From Narthecium ossifragum (lineage: Eukaryota > Streptophyta > Magnoliopsida > Dioscoreales > Nartheciaceae): a stretch of 64,000 nucleotides of DNA. This document shows, piece after piece, positions 47,891 to 59,939 of this stretch (position 1 is its first letter; every line of letters starts with the position of its first letter). The DNA is taken from contig OY986970.1 in assembly GCA_963920575.1 (NCBI GenBank), positions 20,777,274-20,841,273 on the forward strand, in the 5' to 3' direction. The translations under genes were made by a program, and so were the position numbers. The notes beneath the pieces were generated by a model, which worked only from the letters and a program-made list of their open reading frames with translations, was not told where the DNA came from and made no database searches.

Positions 47891-50800
47891 CTGCAAAACA
47901 ATTCAAAATCAGGTTATGATTTAGATTCATAGAAACTGCTCATCCAATGTAAGCTGTCCTGATGGTGACAGATATGATTCAGATATTCAGCACCTATTGT
48001 TTCTATGGTGGTGTCAGATTCAGCTGCATCGAAGTGTTTCCTATTTTCCTTCCTATTCTTTCCTAGTTTTCAATAGTATCACTAATGACTACAGGTCAAT
48101 AGTGTAAGCTATCATGATGTAAATCCCCAAAAACCTCATGTGTTTCTTATTTCAATTTTGTTGAGGAGTTCTATCGAACTGCTGACAATGGAAGAACTTT
48201 GCATTATTGCAAACTTTTACGGAACACAAAATAGAAAGAACATAACAAAATGAGAGCAAGAGAAAGATTCATCTAATTTAAAGCCTAAAAAAAGATGAAA
48301 ATAAAAATAGAGATAACATAACAGAATTCCTAACTACCTAATTTAAATAGAAAATATTTAAGAAGCCTCTGTCGTCGCACTTCATAGTGGAAGTTTACGA
48401 AAACAAAAGAAGTAGATACAATACATACCTACAATCCCAAAGCAAATCCATAATGAAAGAAAAGAATTCCTAATTCCCAATTAAATTCCTCTTCTCCATA
48501 CTCAGCAAGTCACACAAAAAGCAAGAATAAAAACTACACCAATGATTATACAACAAATAGAAGTTATCTACCATCTTCTCCAGCACAAAATAGGACAAAG
48601 TAACACAGAGCTAAGCCAACCACGACATTATACAACATTATACATAATTCTCAGCTCAACTATCTCATACCCAAGCGGTGAAGCCCAACATATGATGTTA
48701 GAATGTGAAAGCAATATCTCACACCCCATCCTGCTGATGATTAATTGTGTGTTGAAGAGCATCAAGCAGCAGGATAGGATGGATGATCAAACAAATCCTG
48801 CAATGCATGAAATTAGCATATCATTGGGTACTTTAATTGACTCAATACTTGGACAAAAAAAAATCAGAAACCATTTGCCAAATTAAAACTCATATATAAG
48901 ACATCAAGCTCTCCATGGATTAACTAAACCACTATACAGCCTATAGAACAACTAATACAACCTGACTGCCGAAAGAGTCTTACAATCAGAAGTAGAGCAT
49001 GCCTTTTAAGGAAGTCAATTCCTATCATGCTAAATGTATATAAACTCTCAAGCAAACTTGACAAATCTTCAATAGACAAATCTTCAAAGTAATGTATTCT
49101 GCAGAATCAATCATAAAAATAGAAAAGCTATCATAAACTACATGGTATCTAATCGCACATATAGTCAAAAAAGCTTAGCTTGTTGAATAAAACTAAGACT
49201 TATCAACAAATTAACCCAATTACATCCATATGACATCATTGAAAACTACAATTAAAAAAGTCTGCCTCATACTTTATGCTTCCTTCCCTTCCTCTTCTCT
49301 ATATTCGAGCAAATAAAGTCCCTTCTAATACTGAAATAAACCTCTAAAATCCAATAACTTAAAACCTTCCCTGATTCTTGAAACCAAACTAATCTAGACT
49401 TTGAAAATTGTATATCCATAAATCTAGAATCAAACATCCTAGGTTCAAAGGATCTTAATCGAAGGTTTTACACTCATTGAAAGAGTCACAACGCTATGCC
49501 TATAAATTGTCATGCATCACTAACTTATAGTAATAGTAGTACGTCTTATGTCCTTCAGAGAAAAAGGGTAAGTAGCTAGGTAAGATGAAAGGGCTGAATC
49601 TGCATTGATTTGTAAGATTTTCAAACCATCATGTATTCATGAGTAAATTGGATGGAGTATCAGAAAAAAAAGAGACATTACAAATATACATAAAATTTGG
49701 TTTCAGCTTTTATCTGCATAGAAAATTTCTATAACAACAAATCTAAAGCATTGCAGTAGAATACAGTACACTATAGCAGAATTTGAAAGTTTTCTTAAAA
49801 CCCAAATCTATAGTATTCATTACTACAACATACCTGTAATTTGAAAGTTTTCTTAAAACCCAAATACAGTACACTATAGCAGAATTATTAGAAAAAATTA
49901 GATACATACTGTTTTGGTCCATTTGGGAAACCCTGCAGGCACAAGATCTGTCATGGGATGTCAGCCCAAGTATTAGTGCATAACGATGAGTATTGGTGAT
50001 AATCACTAAAAGCACTTCAAGTCAAAAACATTTTCAGTATTAGCCAATTCCTCAGACATGAAGGTTACATAGTTCTGAAAAATATATATTAATAGCCTTA
50101 ATCACATGCATTCTTCAGGGCATGATGACATACTTGATTGAGTTAATTTTTTTTAGCAAGTTAAAGATCAGAAGAAATCACTAACACATGGAAATTAGAG
50201 GCAGATCCTTTTCAACCAAGAGAAGATCTAAAAAGTATAGGTTCAACACTGAACCAAGCTCTCTCTATCTCCCATGGAAATCCTATTTGTGTTGTTCATG
50301 ATCTTAAGCTCTTCTGCTCGCAAATGGCATAAAACTCATAAAAATAATATTGGTGCTACTGAGAAAGGATTAAACAACTAAGAAGCTCCAAGTTATATTA
50401 CTCCCAAGTTATATTGAAAGAAGAATAATTGAATACTACGTCAACTTAAAACCAAGATTTAATGATACATAATTGAAAACTACAATTAAAAATCTCAATC
50501 ATAAATCAAATGGAAAAAAAAGAAATCAACCCAATCTTCAGGTCGAAAGTTACCTGTTTGTCAAGCGGTTGTCTGAAATCGCTAGCATGAAGATGACGGG
50601 AAATGACATGGTGTCGGAGTCATTTTCTCTTCGAATGACTCCTGCAGATCCAACACCTCCTCCTCAAACCAAGACACCGACTTGCAATCTTAAGACCAAA
50701 GCTGAATGATATCAAAACCAATCAAAAAAAGATCTAAAGTAGAACGGAAAATAAATCAAAATAAGTCGATTTAGGTTGACAACAAAATGAATAACAGAGC

Positions 50801-50962
50801 AGCTACTAATGCAAAATCAAAATAATAAGGTGTTCTAGCTTTAGTAGTAAAAGAGAATGTGACTTACCTATTGTCGGTGATACAGCAGTTGCCTTCTTCA
50901 ACAAAACAAAACAAATATAACCAGAGGAGGGATAGAACCAAGATCCAGGCGCCGGAGTGCCG

Positions 50963-51178
50963 TCAGGCTATGTTGAGGCTGCCGACGACGGTGGCGATGG
51001 ACTCCGAGGAGTTCTTCAGGTAGAAGGCGATGGCATTGGTGCAGAGCGGCAGGAAGTCCGAAAACAACGCCGCCACACTCTTATACGGCCCGTCCCCGCC
51101 ATAGCCTTCACCCAGGAGCTTGCTTCTCACCATCTCCAGGTCCACATGTCTGCGAATCATGCTCCAGTACGGCAAAGA
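50963..51178 (-). pseudogene. Bromodomain fragment, probably captured from a host gene
   Basis: The minus strand encodes YWSMIRRHVDLEMVRSKL and then LFSDFLPLCTNAIAFYLKNSSES. This matches the central and C-terminal helices of plant bromodomains of the SANT/Myb-bromodomain type, which bind acetylated histone tails; the acetyl-lysine-contacting Asn is in CTNAI. A stop lies just upstream (near 51190) and the frame ends in SLNIA soon after the domain. The rest of the protein is missing, so this is a fragment. It lies in the 5' third of the Helitron candidate, in the same orientation as the exon at 47714-47890. Confidence 0.7.
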
Positions 51179-51359
51179 TCAGAGGGTATCGAGATGAGAT
51201 GGGTTTGTGAAAACTGAAAAGTAATCAAAGCACCTGGCTTTGGAGCCGACGCTGGAACATCGAACCATGCTCGTTCGATTGGGTGGTCTCTAGGAAGGAA
51301 ACCAACCGCTCTGATCCACCGCCGATCGAATCGTTGGGCTTCATCACGTTACCGAACTG

Positions 51360-52060
51360 ACAAATGGCTGAGCCTTGCTCCTCATCGCTACTCCTCCATG
51401 GTCCCTCCTCTTCGTGCTTCGACTTGCTCGCCCCTCGAAGCCATCATTCCCGTGCCCTCGAAGCCGTCGAGGCACGTCTCCTGGCCATGCCCATCGAGCC
51501 ACGACATCTTGGCCGCCGTCGGCTTCTTCCCCAACCCTCGATTCTTCTTCTTCTCTCTCCAATCGGTCGCGCCGTCATCGCAGGGAGGCGGCGGGAGATC
51601 TCCCTCCGGCACGGGATCGACCCTCCTGGAATCCTAGCGGAGATCGCTAGCTTCGTCGTATGGGATACCTCGAGCAAGAGAGGAGAGAGGAGCGTCTGGA
51701 ATCGGTGGAGGAGAAGTGGCGGATACAGAGAGGCGGTTGGCGAGAGGGGACTGAGGACCGGGGGTGGTGGTGGAAGAAGTGGACGGGGGAAGCGGATAGG
51801 GCAACCGCTTAAGGCGATCCCAGGCAGAGGGCCACGCAGGAACACACGTAGGCGATGGATGGGGGAGAGGTCGACGGCGTGGGACCTCGGGGAACAGAGA
51901 GGGAGAGAAGGGGATGGGGGATCGCCGGCGTGGGGAAAGAGGGAGAGAGGGGGATGGGCGACCGCCGGCATGGGGAACAGAGAGGGGAGAGGGGGGTGGG
52001 AGATATGGGGGATGGGAGATGATAAATGGATGGGTTGTCCCATCGCTCTCTCTCTTAGCT
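51360..52060 (-). other. GC-rich leader-like region without a recognised gene
   Basis: This stretch is much richer in G, C and CpG than its AT-rich surroundings. It has long open frames on both strands, none of which resembles a known protein. It resembles the promoter and leader of a plant gene and could have been captured with the bromodomain fragment. The coding frames are likely incidental. Confidence 0.45.
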
Positions 52061-52284
52061 GGAAGTAGGCAGGGGAGATGAGTGTTCGGGCGGGAGATTT
52101 CGGCTGGAATAAAATTTTAGATGAGAATTTTAAAGTTGATGATGGAATCTGGACCGTTGGATGTCTTTGGAGATAGATCTGGACTGCTCTTTATGTCTTA
52201 TAGTTGAGACATTTCAAAAACCGCTCTTCCTTATATAATAGATAGCGTAATTTGCATATCAGTGATACTCCATGTTATTTTTTG

Positions 52285-52519
52285 CAACATGGTGCCACTT
52301 TCACTATTTGTTGCATATTATTGGCACTTTTATTTATAACGACGAAATTACACTCACTTGTTGCGCAACTTCATTCACTTGTTGTGAAACTTTGCATTAA
52401 CAAGATAAACAATTGAACAACAAGTAAAACAAGTTGCGCAACAAGTGACTGAAGTTGGGCAACAAGTGAGAAGCTACACATAAGTGAAGGGTAATTTCGT
52501 CCTATCACATAAAAGTGTC
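52285..52519. repeat. Inverted repeat (possible MITE) cut by the assembly gap
   Basis: GGCACTTTTATTTATAACGACGAAATTAC on the left (short segments GGCACTTTTAT and GACGAAATTAC) is complementary to GTAATTTCGTC and ACATAAAAGTG on the right. ACTTGTTGCGCAACTT and its complement lie inside. The right-hand continuation falls in the N run. Confidence 0.7.
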
Positions 52520-52719
52520 NNNNNNNNNNNNNNNNNNNNNNNNNNNNNNNNNNNNNNNNNNNNNNNNNNNNNNNNNNNNNNNNNNNNNNNNNNNNNNNNN
52601 NNNNNNNNNNNNNNNNNNNNNNNNNNNNNNNNNNNNNNNNNNNNNNNNNNNNNNNNNNNNNNNNNNNNNNNNNNNNNNNNNNNNNNNNNNNNNNNNNNNN
52701 NNNNNNNNNNNNNNNNNNN
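52520..52719. other. Assembly gap of 200 N
   Basis: Bases are undetermined. Open frames drawn through it have no meaning. Confidence 0.99.
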
Positions 52720-53310
52720 TTGGGCTCTCACTTGCGTTTCTGGACCGTCGGAGGGCGCCGTGCACCAAGATCCGGTGAAGAAAAGTTGATCGCACGGAGT
52801 GCCAAAGATGGGGATGTCGTCGGAGAAGCTCTCGCCGGACATGGGAGATGATGCAGCAAGCTTGAGGCCACGGACGACGAAGGACGCTCCCCCCTTGGGT
52901 CGGATCACGAATGGCAACGGAGCACCACGGTGAGGGTGCGCGGGGTATTCCTCTTGATCAATCTCCCGATCTTCTCTGAAAGCCGACGAGTCACGTGGGT
53001 TTCTCAGCCAATAGCTCCCCCTTGTCAAGAGCCAGGTGAGGGCGGAGCTCAAGAATGGTGGTGGCAGAGGAGTGCGAGCTTCTACGACATGCAGATGGTG
53101 CTATCGGAGGAGTACGATCAGAGCTAGGTGAGGGTGGAGCTCATGAATAGGGTAGTGCTGGTGATGGTGCCGATGAAGAAGGACACGTGGCTGTTTGGGC
53201 TGACGGTAATCACGTGCGTGTCACGTGACCAGTATACCGTCAGCCTACATAACGTCGTTGGGGGTTTTGGACCACTTTGCCCATGTATTATAACTTCATG
53301 GTATCAAATT
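52720..53310. other. Unassigned sequence right of the gap
   Basis: Moderately GC-rich. A minus-strand frame is open for about 110 codons before it meets the gap (RPKGGASFVVRGLKLAASS) but matches no family I recognise. Phrases around GGTGAGGGCGGAGCTCAAGAATG and a second GGTGAGGGTGGAGCTCATGAAT (53035 and 53128, about 93 bases apart) indicate a short tandem duplication. Confidence 0.4.
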
Positions 53311-53315
53311 ACAAA

Positions 53316-55634
53316 TGTCACACCCTGACCCAGAAAACCCATCCGGGTCGAAGTGTGAGGGTTCCTACTCTATTCAATGCATCACTGGCGTGTTTATAAT
53401 AAAATAACACAACTAATTAACAATTGATATGGGGTAGAATTTAAAATCTCTAATAAAACCGCGAAAATTCTTACAGAAGAAACATATACATTTTAATAGT
53501 CCAATAATATTGAATGAACCCCGAGTCCTCCATAAGTCGACGCGCCACCAAGTGCCTATCCAGCGGGTGCTACAGAAGAAGAGTTGACGCCTGCACCTGC
53601 AAAGCGCACCCCGGGTAGGAGTGAGCAATAAGCTTAGAAGGATTCTATGCTACGACACTCACAAAGGAAGGAAATAGTAAAGTCCAATGTTCCAACTCAT
53701 CTCTAAGGGAACTCCACGTTTCGCTCACCATCTACCCCAGGGTACGCACCCTGATGACCTCTGGTACTATCAATAGTTGTCCCTCTCAACCAAGCGCCTT
53801 AGCACTGAAACAACAGGGGTAGAACCCGGTGCACTACGTTACTTTCCCTAACGGTGAAACTGAGACTGAGCCTGAAAATTAGGACGACCTCTAAACCTCG
53901 ATCAAACCATAATTTGCAGCCGACTAGACATCCACCTCAATTCAACAGATTATTATAATAGATTAAATCCTAGACCTTGCTACCCAACCTTGGTTTAAAG
54001 GCTAGATCCGAGCTGCCCGAGACCCCGGATCGGCGATTAACCCATGGCCCACGCCTAGCCTAGGAATGCATCTAGTGCAAACAATTCATGTACGATCATA
54101 CACACAGACAACAATTCGGGCATGCAACAGTATGCCAAGTATTATACAGGGTCAGGCGCAATACATAGCTCGCCTAAGGGTAAGCATAGCATTGGGCTAG
54201 TATAAGCGGATAAAAATAGGCACTCAGGCCTACAACGGTATACAACCCCAGCTAGCAATTGAACAATTATAATAATAAATTAATGAAAGCTGAGGGCGTA
54301 CTTAGGACCCATTTATTCTACACATCCCAGGAGAGCGTGACTCCCCTGGTTCAACCACAAGCCGCACCCGGGCTTAAACAGATATAATTGTAATATATCT
54401 AAGCTAAGATCGAAAACCAAATTTATCGATATTAAAGCAAACGATCTCGATAACTTCAGAAACTCATATCTATCAATCTAGCCGTCCAATTGACTTGAAA
54501 CTTGATATGACTACTCAATAGCATAACTTGAATCACATAGCCAAAGATCAGATCCATCGGATAAAAGCAAATTGATGAAGACCTACAATTTTGGTTAAAT
54601 CTCAGATTTCATAAGCCTAGTCAAAAGCCTTTCGAAAATGAATCGGATTGAAACCAAACTTTGTAGGTCACACCTAAATACCGCTAAGATCATCCCCTCC
54701 AAAGATCATATCCAATTAATAACGAAAAACCACTTAATTAGACTAATTCAGATGACTGCCCTGTTTCAGCACTGACAACCCATTTAATTTATAATAAATA
54801 GTAGATAAATCTGAAAATCATGAAACAAGTTGGAATCGAAACATAAATCATAGATATAAGACTTTTATGTTGAATATGAATTGAGATCATTCACGTAGAA
54901 GCCGAAAAACAAGATAGAACATTGTTGTTTATGCTAGAATAGAAAATCGGGAATAAACCAAGGAAAAACTCACTTAAATCCGGGTTAAATCCAACCAAAA
55001 TCCAATCAAGCTTCAAAAAGATATTAATCATACCTAGGATAATCATCTAGAATAGATTGATAAGCAATTTAACCAATAAAGCAACCAAGAACACCTAATC
55101 AAGTCCTAGGGTTAGAATCCTACTTTTCTACGCTAATCCACGATTAATCATCGGTTAATCCGTGCAAGAGAGGTAAGGATCTGCTCCTCCCCTTGCTGCT
55201 GACCTCTCTAATATGCTGGAACACCATTAGCCACGAAACGCTAGCCTTAGCAGAGAGAAGAAGGAGGAAGAAGAGGAAAAAGAGGGAAAACAGAGGCGGT
55301 TCACGGGCTACTTATAGGCTCGAGTCCGATCCGTCGCTCCCAAAGAGATCGACCAGACTAGGTCGGTACGCGTCCTTATCCAGACACATCGGAGGCAGTG
55401 CTGACCTCGAATCCGATCTTTCAATCCTAAGTTCGCCTAAGGTTCTAATAAGCGCAAATAACAAACAAAAGGGCTGTGTTTGTGTACATCGTGGGTGTGG
55501 AACTAAACGTCAAGGTGCAATTTACCAAATTGCCCTTGGGGTATTCGCGATCAACCCGATCGCGGAACAAGCCCAAACAAACCAGACCCTCGACCTAACA
55601 CGGTCGGACCGGGTTGGAGGAACGGGTCCTTAGA
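53316..55634 (-). mobile_element. Solo LTR of a Tekay/Del-type element
   Basis: It begins TGTCACACCCTGACCC and ends CGGGTCCTTAGA, a mutated form of the family end GGTCCTCACA. Identical duplications ACAAA flank it (53311-53315 and 55635-55639). Flanking DNA is continuous on the two sides (both contain TGGTATCAAA). Minus orientation follows from the family. It contains no palindrome array of either class that I could see. Confidence 0.88.
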
Positions 55635-56502
55635 ACAAATCCCAATCTTGGTGGTATCAAAGTGCAATTCTGGGAAAGTACATGGTACCGGAATGTAAAA
55701 ATCCCTTTTTTTTCTTATTCCCTTCATATGATGGTTGGTTTGTCTTTTTTGTTAAATAATAGTACCAAGCATGTATGTAACATACCATGTTGCAATTTCT
55801 TCTATGTTTCTCAATATGGCTGCCAAGATAGCAGAGCCTTCTTGCGGCCCATTTGATATCCAGGTCCTTCACGGTGGCCTATTGGTGACTTGACCATCAG
55901 ATATGTCGGGGGGGGGGGGGGGGCAAGTTGATGTATTTGGGAACTGTGACCCTGATCAGCTAAGCATTCTTGAATTTGAAGATATGACGAAGCACCTGGG
56001 GTATCTTACATACATAAAGCTATGGTATGTCATTCCTAAAGCAAGCATGGATGTGGGTCTAAGACCATTAATGACAGACAAAGATATACCGGAAATGACA
56101 GGCCCATCAAGTGTTGCTGGAGAAGTTGATGTCTACTCTGAGCATGCTGTAATCGAAGGACCTGTTGTCCTTTCAGACAAGGAGCTAGATAGGGAAGTGC
56201 ATAAGAAGAAAGGAGGTGGGGGGCGTGGGGCCAGTGACTGGGATGAATTTTAGGTTGATTCTGATAGCTTTAGTTCATCACAGATTTGTTATGATCCAGA
56301 GATTGAGGGTGACTGTGAAGATGGGGAGGGAGATGTGATTGACTATACTCCTTATCTTATTGGAAACTGTGGACTGCTCTTGGGAGTAGATAGTAGTCAT
56401 GAGGGTTCTGGTGGGGTGGGTGAAGAAAATATAAGAGAGAGTGATGGGGTGGATGAAGAAAATAGAAAAGAGAAAGGGCCTGTGAGTGAAGGGCATGGGA
56501 GA

Positions 56503-56835
56503 GCTGATAGGGAGGCTACTGATGGTGCTAGGGGAGCTGTAGATGTTGGGAGGGGCAGTGACAGAAGTAGAAGGAAAGGGAAGGCTGCACAAGAGGATGA
56601 GTATGTAAATGAAGCAGATGGGAAGGCTACTGATGGTGCCAGGGGAGCTGCAGATGCTGGGAGGAGCAGTGACAGAAGGAGAAGGAAAGGGAAGGCTGCA
56701 CAAGAGGATGACTATGTGAATGAAGCATATAGGGAGTCTACTGATGATGCCATTAGAGGTGCAGATGCTGGGAGGGACAGTGACAAAAGTAGATGGAAAG
56801 GGAAGGCTGCACAAGAGGATGAGTATGTTAATGAA
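56503..56835 (+). repeat. 111 bp in-frame tandem repeat in the MULE transposase
   Basis: Three 37-residue units, each with a core like RRKGKAAQEDEYVNEA and an upstream ATDGARGA stretch, lie between the PB1-like and DNA-binding regions. The basic KGKA and acidic QEDE blocks alternate. Confidence 0.9.
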
Positions 56836-57829
56836 GCTGATGTTGAAGAAAACAACTCAGAGTACCTACCAAGTGATGAGCTGGTGAGTCTTTATGACTC
56901 TGATGAGGATGTCGTCACTTCTTACACAATATACAACCCAAACACTGACTTGGCTGGTAACATAAGTTAGTTCATGGGACCATATTCCCACCTACTGATG
57001 TGTTCAAGGACTACATCATGGAGTATGGAATTAGGGGGGGTTACAGTGTGAAGATTGTTAAGAATGATAAGGAAAGGGTTAGAGCAATATGTGTTGATGG
57101 CTGTGAATGGAGGATCCATGCCTCCAAAATGCAGAATCAAGATACATTCTGGATAAAGACATTACAGGGCCAGCATACTTGCATTAGAAGTTATAGAAAC
57201 CCTCTTGTGAATGCCACCTAGTTGTCAAAGAAGTATCTTGATGACTTTAGGATAGATCCTGACATGAAGATAAAGGTTCTTCAAGGAAAGGTGAAGGATG
57301 ACGTTTTAGTGGACATATGTAGAAGCCATGCTTTTAATGTGAGGAGGAAGGCACGTAAGAGAGCTCATCCAAGGCAGTTATGCAGAACAGTATGCAAGAA
57401 TAAGAGATTACTACCATGAGCTCATAAGAAGTAACCCAGGCAGTACATGTGTAGTTAAGGCTAATAGGTTTGCAGATGGTACACATTCAGTCTTTGAGAG
57501 GGTGTATATATGCTTTCAGGCATGCAAGCATGGGTTTATGGATGGGTGCAAGCCTTTGATTGGCCTATATGGTTGCCATTTGAAGGGCACTGTTAGTGGT
57601 CAAATCTTTGCAACAGTAGGGAGGGATGGGAATGACTAGATGTTCCCAATATGTTATGTAGTAGTTGAGGTAGAGAATAGGGAGACTTGGACCTGGTTTT
57701 TAGAGCTTTTGCTATTTGATATTGGTTATGATCAAGAGAAGAGGTGGACATTCATCATAGACCAACAAAAGGTGAAACTACATTGGCTATGTATTCTTTT
57801 GTTTTACTACAATACTTAATATTTCCTTG

Positions 57830-58150
57830 CATGTATCATCACAGCACAGGTAAGTATTTTTGCATATCATCACAGCATAACATCACTTGAAGCTTATGAT
57901 CTCTTTGTTGCATCAAGTATAATATTTCCTTGCACGTATCATAACAGCACAGCTAAGTATTTTAGCATATCGTCACATCATAATATTTCTTTGCATGTAT
58001 CACACAACACAGCTAAGTATTTTAACATAACATAACATGACAACATTTCATTTCTTTTAGTTTCATTCCAACAATGCAAGATATATTCTTGCTTTTAGTT
58101 TCATGAGCCACAACTTAGTATCATCACTTGAAGCTTATGAACTCTTTGTA
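57830..58150 (+). repeat. Degenerate tandem repeat in the MULE intron
   Basis: Phrases TTTCCTTGCATGTATCATCA, CACAGCTAAGTATTTTAGCAT and ACTTGAAGCTTATGA recur two to four times with an interval of about 70-110 bases. The region separates the exons ending DQQK and starting HIPAMQD. Confidence 0.75.
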
Positions 58151-58292
58151 GCTTATTATCACAGCTGATTTCTTTTTGTGTATGATCAAAGCATATGTTT
58201 GTATTTATCACCACAATAATGCTTTGTATTTCATTGTTTGTTGGGTCACATTCCAGCAATGCAAGATATAATGCCTGGAGTGGACCACAGAT

Positions 58293-58700
58293 TTTGTAAA
58301 CATTTCATTTATATTCTCATCATCCTTCATAGAGAATAACTCATAATCATCAACAAGCATGCTAATCTTAGACTCCTTAACACGACTTGTTCCCTCATAG
58401 GTAACTTCAAGTTTTTCCCATATTTCATTAGCCGTTTTACATGCTGAAATTCTAATAAATTCATCAGGGCTAAGGGCACAAAATAGAAAGTTTTTACCCT
58501 TGACATTTACTCGAAGTTTCCTAAAATCAGTAGGAGTATATTCACTCTTAGCTTTTGGAACTTCTTTTCCCTCAATAATCTTTAAAGGGATAGAATCTCC
58601 ATATTCTATTATCATCCATGCATCATAGTCCATGGATTGTATAAGATTTCCATTTTAGTCTTCCAATAGGTATAGTTAAATCCATTAAAGTAGGGTGGCC
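58293..58700 (-). pseudogene. Copia gag, N-terminal part, truncated (element F)
   Basis: On the minus strand the homology opens PYFNGFNYTYWKTKMEI near 58690. After a one-base shift it continues MDYDAWMIIEYGDSIP, then TPTDFRKLRVNVKGKNFLFCALSPDEFIRI and NEIWEKLEVTYEGTSRVKESKI, the UBN2-type gag of plant Copia elements. It stops at MKDDENINEMFTK (58293) where the second MULE's exon begins, so the rest of gag and all of pol are gone. The primer-binding site and 5' LTR lie directly upstream. The related gag at 61726-63930 is a separate copy. Confidence 0.88.
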
Positions 58701-58781
58701 TATTGGTAGATTGTTCCTCTATGATTTCCATCTTGATTTAGGATCCTCTAAGGGCTGTTACACCAAAAAAATAGAGACCTA

Positions 58782-58794
58782 GCTCTGATACCAA
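58782..58794 (-). other. Primer-binding site of Copia element F
   Basis: The minus strand reads TTGGTATCAGAGC one base after the LTR, the initiator Met tRNA site used by most plant Copia elements. Confidence 0.92.
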
Positions 58795-58795
58795 T

Positions 58796-59800
58796 TGAAG
58801 GTCTAAGAGGGGGGTTTATCTTAGGCCTTTTATAATAAAATCAATTATGGAAATTCATATAAGAGGAGTCTAATTAAATCATATGCTTGCAAATGATAAG
58901 AGCAGAAAGTATATTAAAGCAAGGATAAGAGATGAGAGTTAGAGAGATTGCACCAGAATTTTTATAGTGGTTCGGCCAACCTTGCCTACGTCCACTTCTC
59001 TCAAGGGCCTCCTTGGGGTTCCACTACTTGCAAGACCTCTTACAAGTTGTCCACCAAGCTTCCGGGTGCTTGGCAACCTATCCACCAAGCTTACAGGTGC
59101 TTGGCAACCTTACAAACTCTCCAAGCTCTCTCTTGGATATTTTTCTCAAAGTCTACTTCACACTTGAAGTAGTTTTACAAAGGTTTAGCTCACTAATAAA
59201 GAGATAGAAACTTGCTAGAATATTATTACAATAATCCCTTAGCTCCCCCTATGTCCTTGGCAAGTTTACTGTAACTTCTCTTTTATATCTGAGCTTCAAA
59301 GCCCTCCAAATAGCCTCCTAACAGCTATTCTGTGCTCCTGCAACGGCTCTTTAACGACTCTTTTTTGGGCTGGCGATCGACCGTCGCATCATCTGTGACC
59401 TCGTCCGCCAGGTTCTTCTTGAGCCATGGCCGATCCACGCATCATCCGTGAAACATCACGGTCGACCGTCGCATCGACCGTGACATCGTCCGTCAGCCTC
59501 TGTTACGAAAACCGCTTCTCAGGATCGATACCTCGTTCGACCGTCGCATGTCCAAGACATGGTCACATAGCCGATGGTCGATCGGTCCATCGACCGTTAG
59601 CCTCTTTTCCCATGAATAGCACCCACGGTCGATCCGTGCATCAACCGCCATATCCCACAGTCGATCCGTGCATCGACCGTCAGTACAAAAACACATTAAT
59701 TAGGATTTTAATGCTTTCAAAATTAAGGGATATTAATATTAAACCATTGTTTTATCATCAAACATAAATTGACATCATCGAAACAGTATTAGGGCTAACA
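58796..59800 (-). repeat. 5' LTR of Copia element F
   Basis: On the minus strand it begins TGTTAGCCCTAATACTG and ends CCTCTTAGACCTTCA, followed by the primer-binding site. It aligns, inverted, with the solo LTR at 60721-61725. Element F inserted into the start of another Copia LTR (59801-59926). Confidence 0.88.
59365..59690. repeat. Class II palindrome array in the Copia LTR
   Basis: About five units fit GGTCGAY-N6-ATCGACC, for example GGTCGATCGGTCCATCGACC and AGTCGATCCGTGCATCGACC. Further single words such as CATCGTCCGT occur. The array lies on the U3 side of the LTR. Confidence 0.88.
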
Positions 59801-59939
59801 AATAACATTTCTCAAATATGAAACTTAAAGCAAGTTTTCAACATATATTTTATCACATATATATTTTAACATTTAGGAATATATTGGCATTATCAAAACA
59901 TCATCAAAACACCATTAGGACTAACAATCTCCCCTTTTT
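59801..59939 (-). repeat. Start of a Copia 3' LTR with polypurine tract (element E)
   Basis: On the minus strand AAAAAGGGGAGAT (59939-59927) is a typical Copia polypurine tract and is followed by TGTTAGTCCTAATGGTG, an LTR start related to that of element F. The LTR breaks off at 59801 where element F's LTR begins. Confidence 0.8.

Larger units (their letters stand above)
46264..52242 (-). mobile_element. Candidate non-autonomous Helitron with captured gene fragments
   Basis: On the minus strand the segment starts TCTATTATATAAGGAAGAGC after an A (52242) and ends GGCACGTGCATTTACTAG before a T (46264). A TC start, a CTAG end with a GC-rich palindrome (GCACGTGC) just upstream, and insertion between A and T are Helitron hallmarks. 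It encloses a GC-rich leader-like region, a bromodomain fragment and a splice-bounded exon, all on the minus strand. No Rep/helicase is present. The ends are short motifs read by eye, so the call is a hypothesis. Confidence 0.5.
55840..58292 (+). pseudogene. MuDR-type MULE transposase with PB1-like domain, intron, truncated
   Basis: A PB1-like N-terminal segment (VDVFGNCDPDQLSILEFEDM, near 55925-55985) is followed by an acidic repeat region and the MuDR DNA-binding region FKDYIMEYGIRGGYSVKIV at 57000. The transposase domain reads GCKPLIGLYGCHLKG, then VGRDGND, VVVEVENRETWTWFLELL and WTFIIDQQK near 57765. The first catalytic Asp of the family (GLDGC) is Tyr here (codon 57568-57570). An intron with donor GTGAAA follows; the frame resumes as IPAMQDIMPGVDHRFC at 58248-58292, where a Copia sequence cuts it. 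Stops and frameshifts occur at several points, and a G run at 55907-55922 disturbs the start. The Glu and zinc-finger parts are missing. Confidence 0.88.

Noticed and set aside
51364..52068. 234-codon plus-strand and 199-codon minus-strand frames
   Set aside because: They overlap on opposite strands in GC-rich DNA and show no family resemblance; composition explains them.
52474..53052. 192-codon frame crossing the N gap
   Set aside because: A third of it is undetermined sequence, so it is not evidence of a gene.
53281..53310. TGGTATCAAATTACA as a primer-binding site
   Set aside because: It diverges from TGGTATCAGAGC after eight bases and lies in flanking DNA on the wrong strand relative to the solo LTR.
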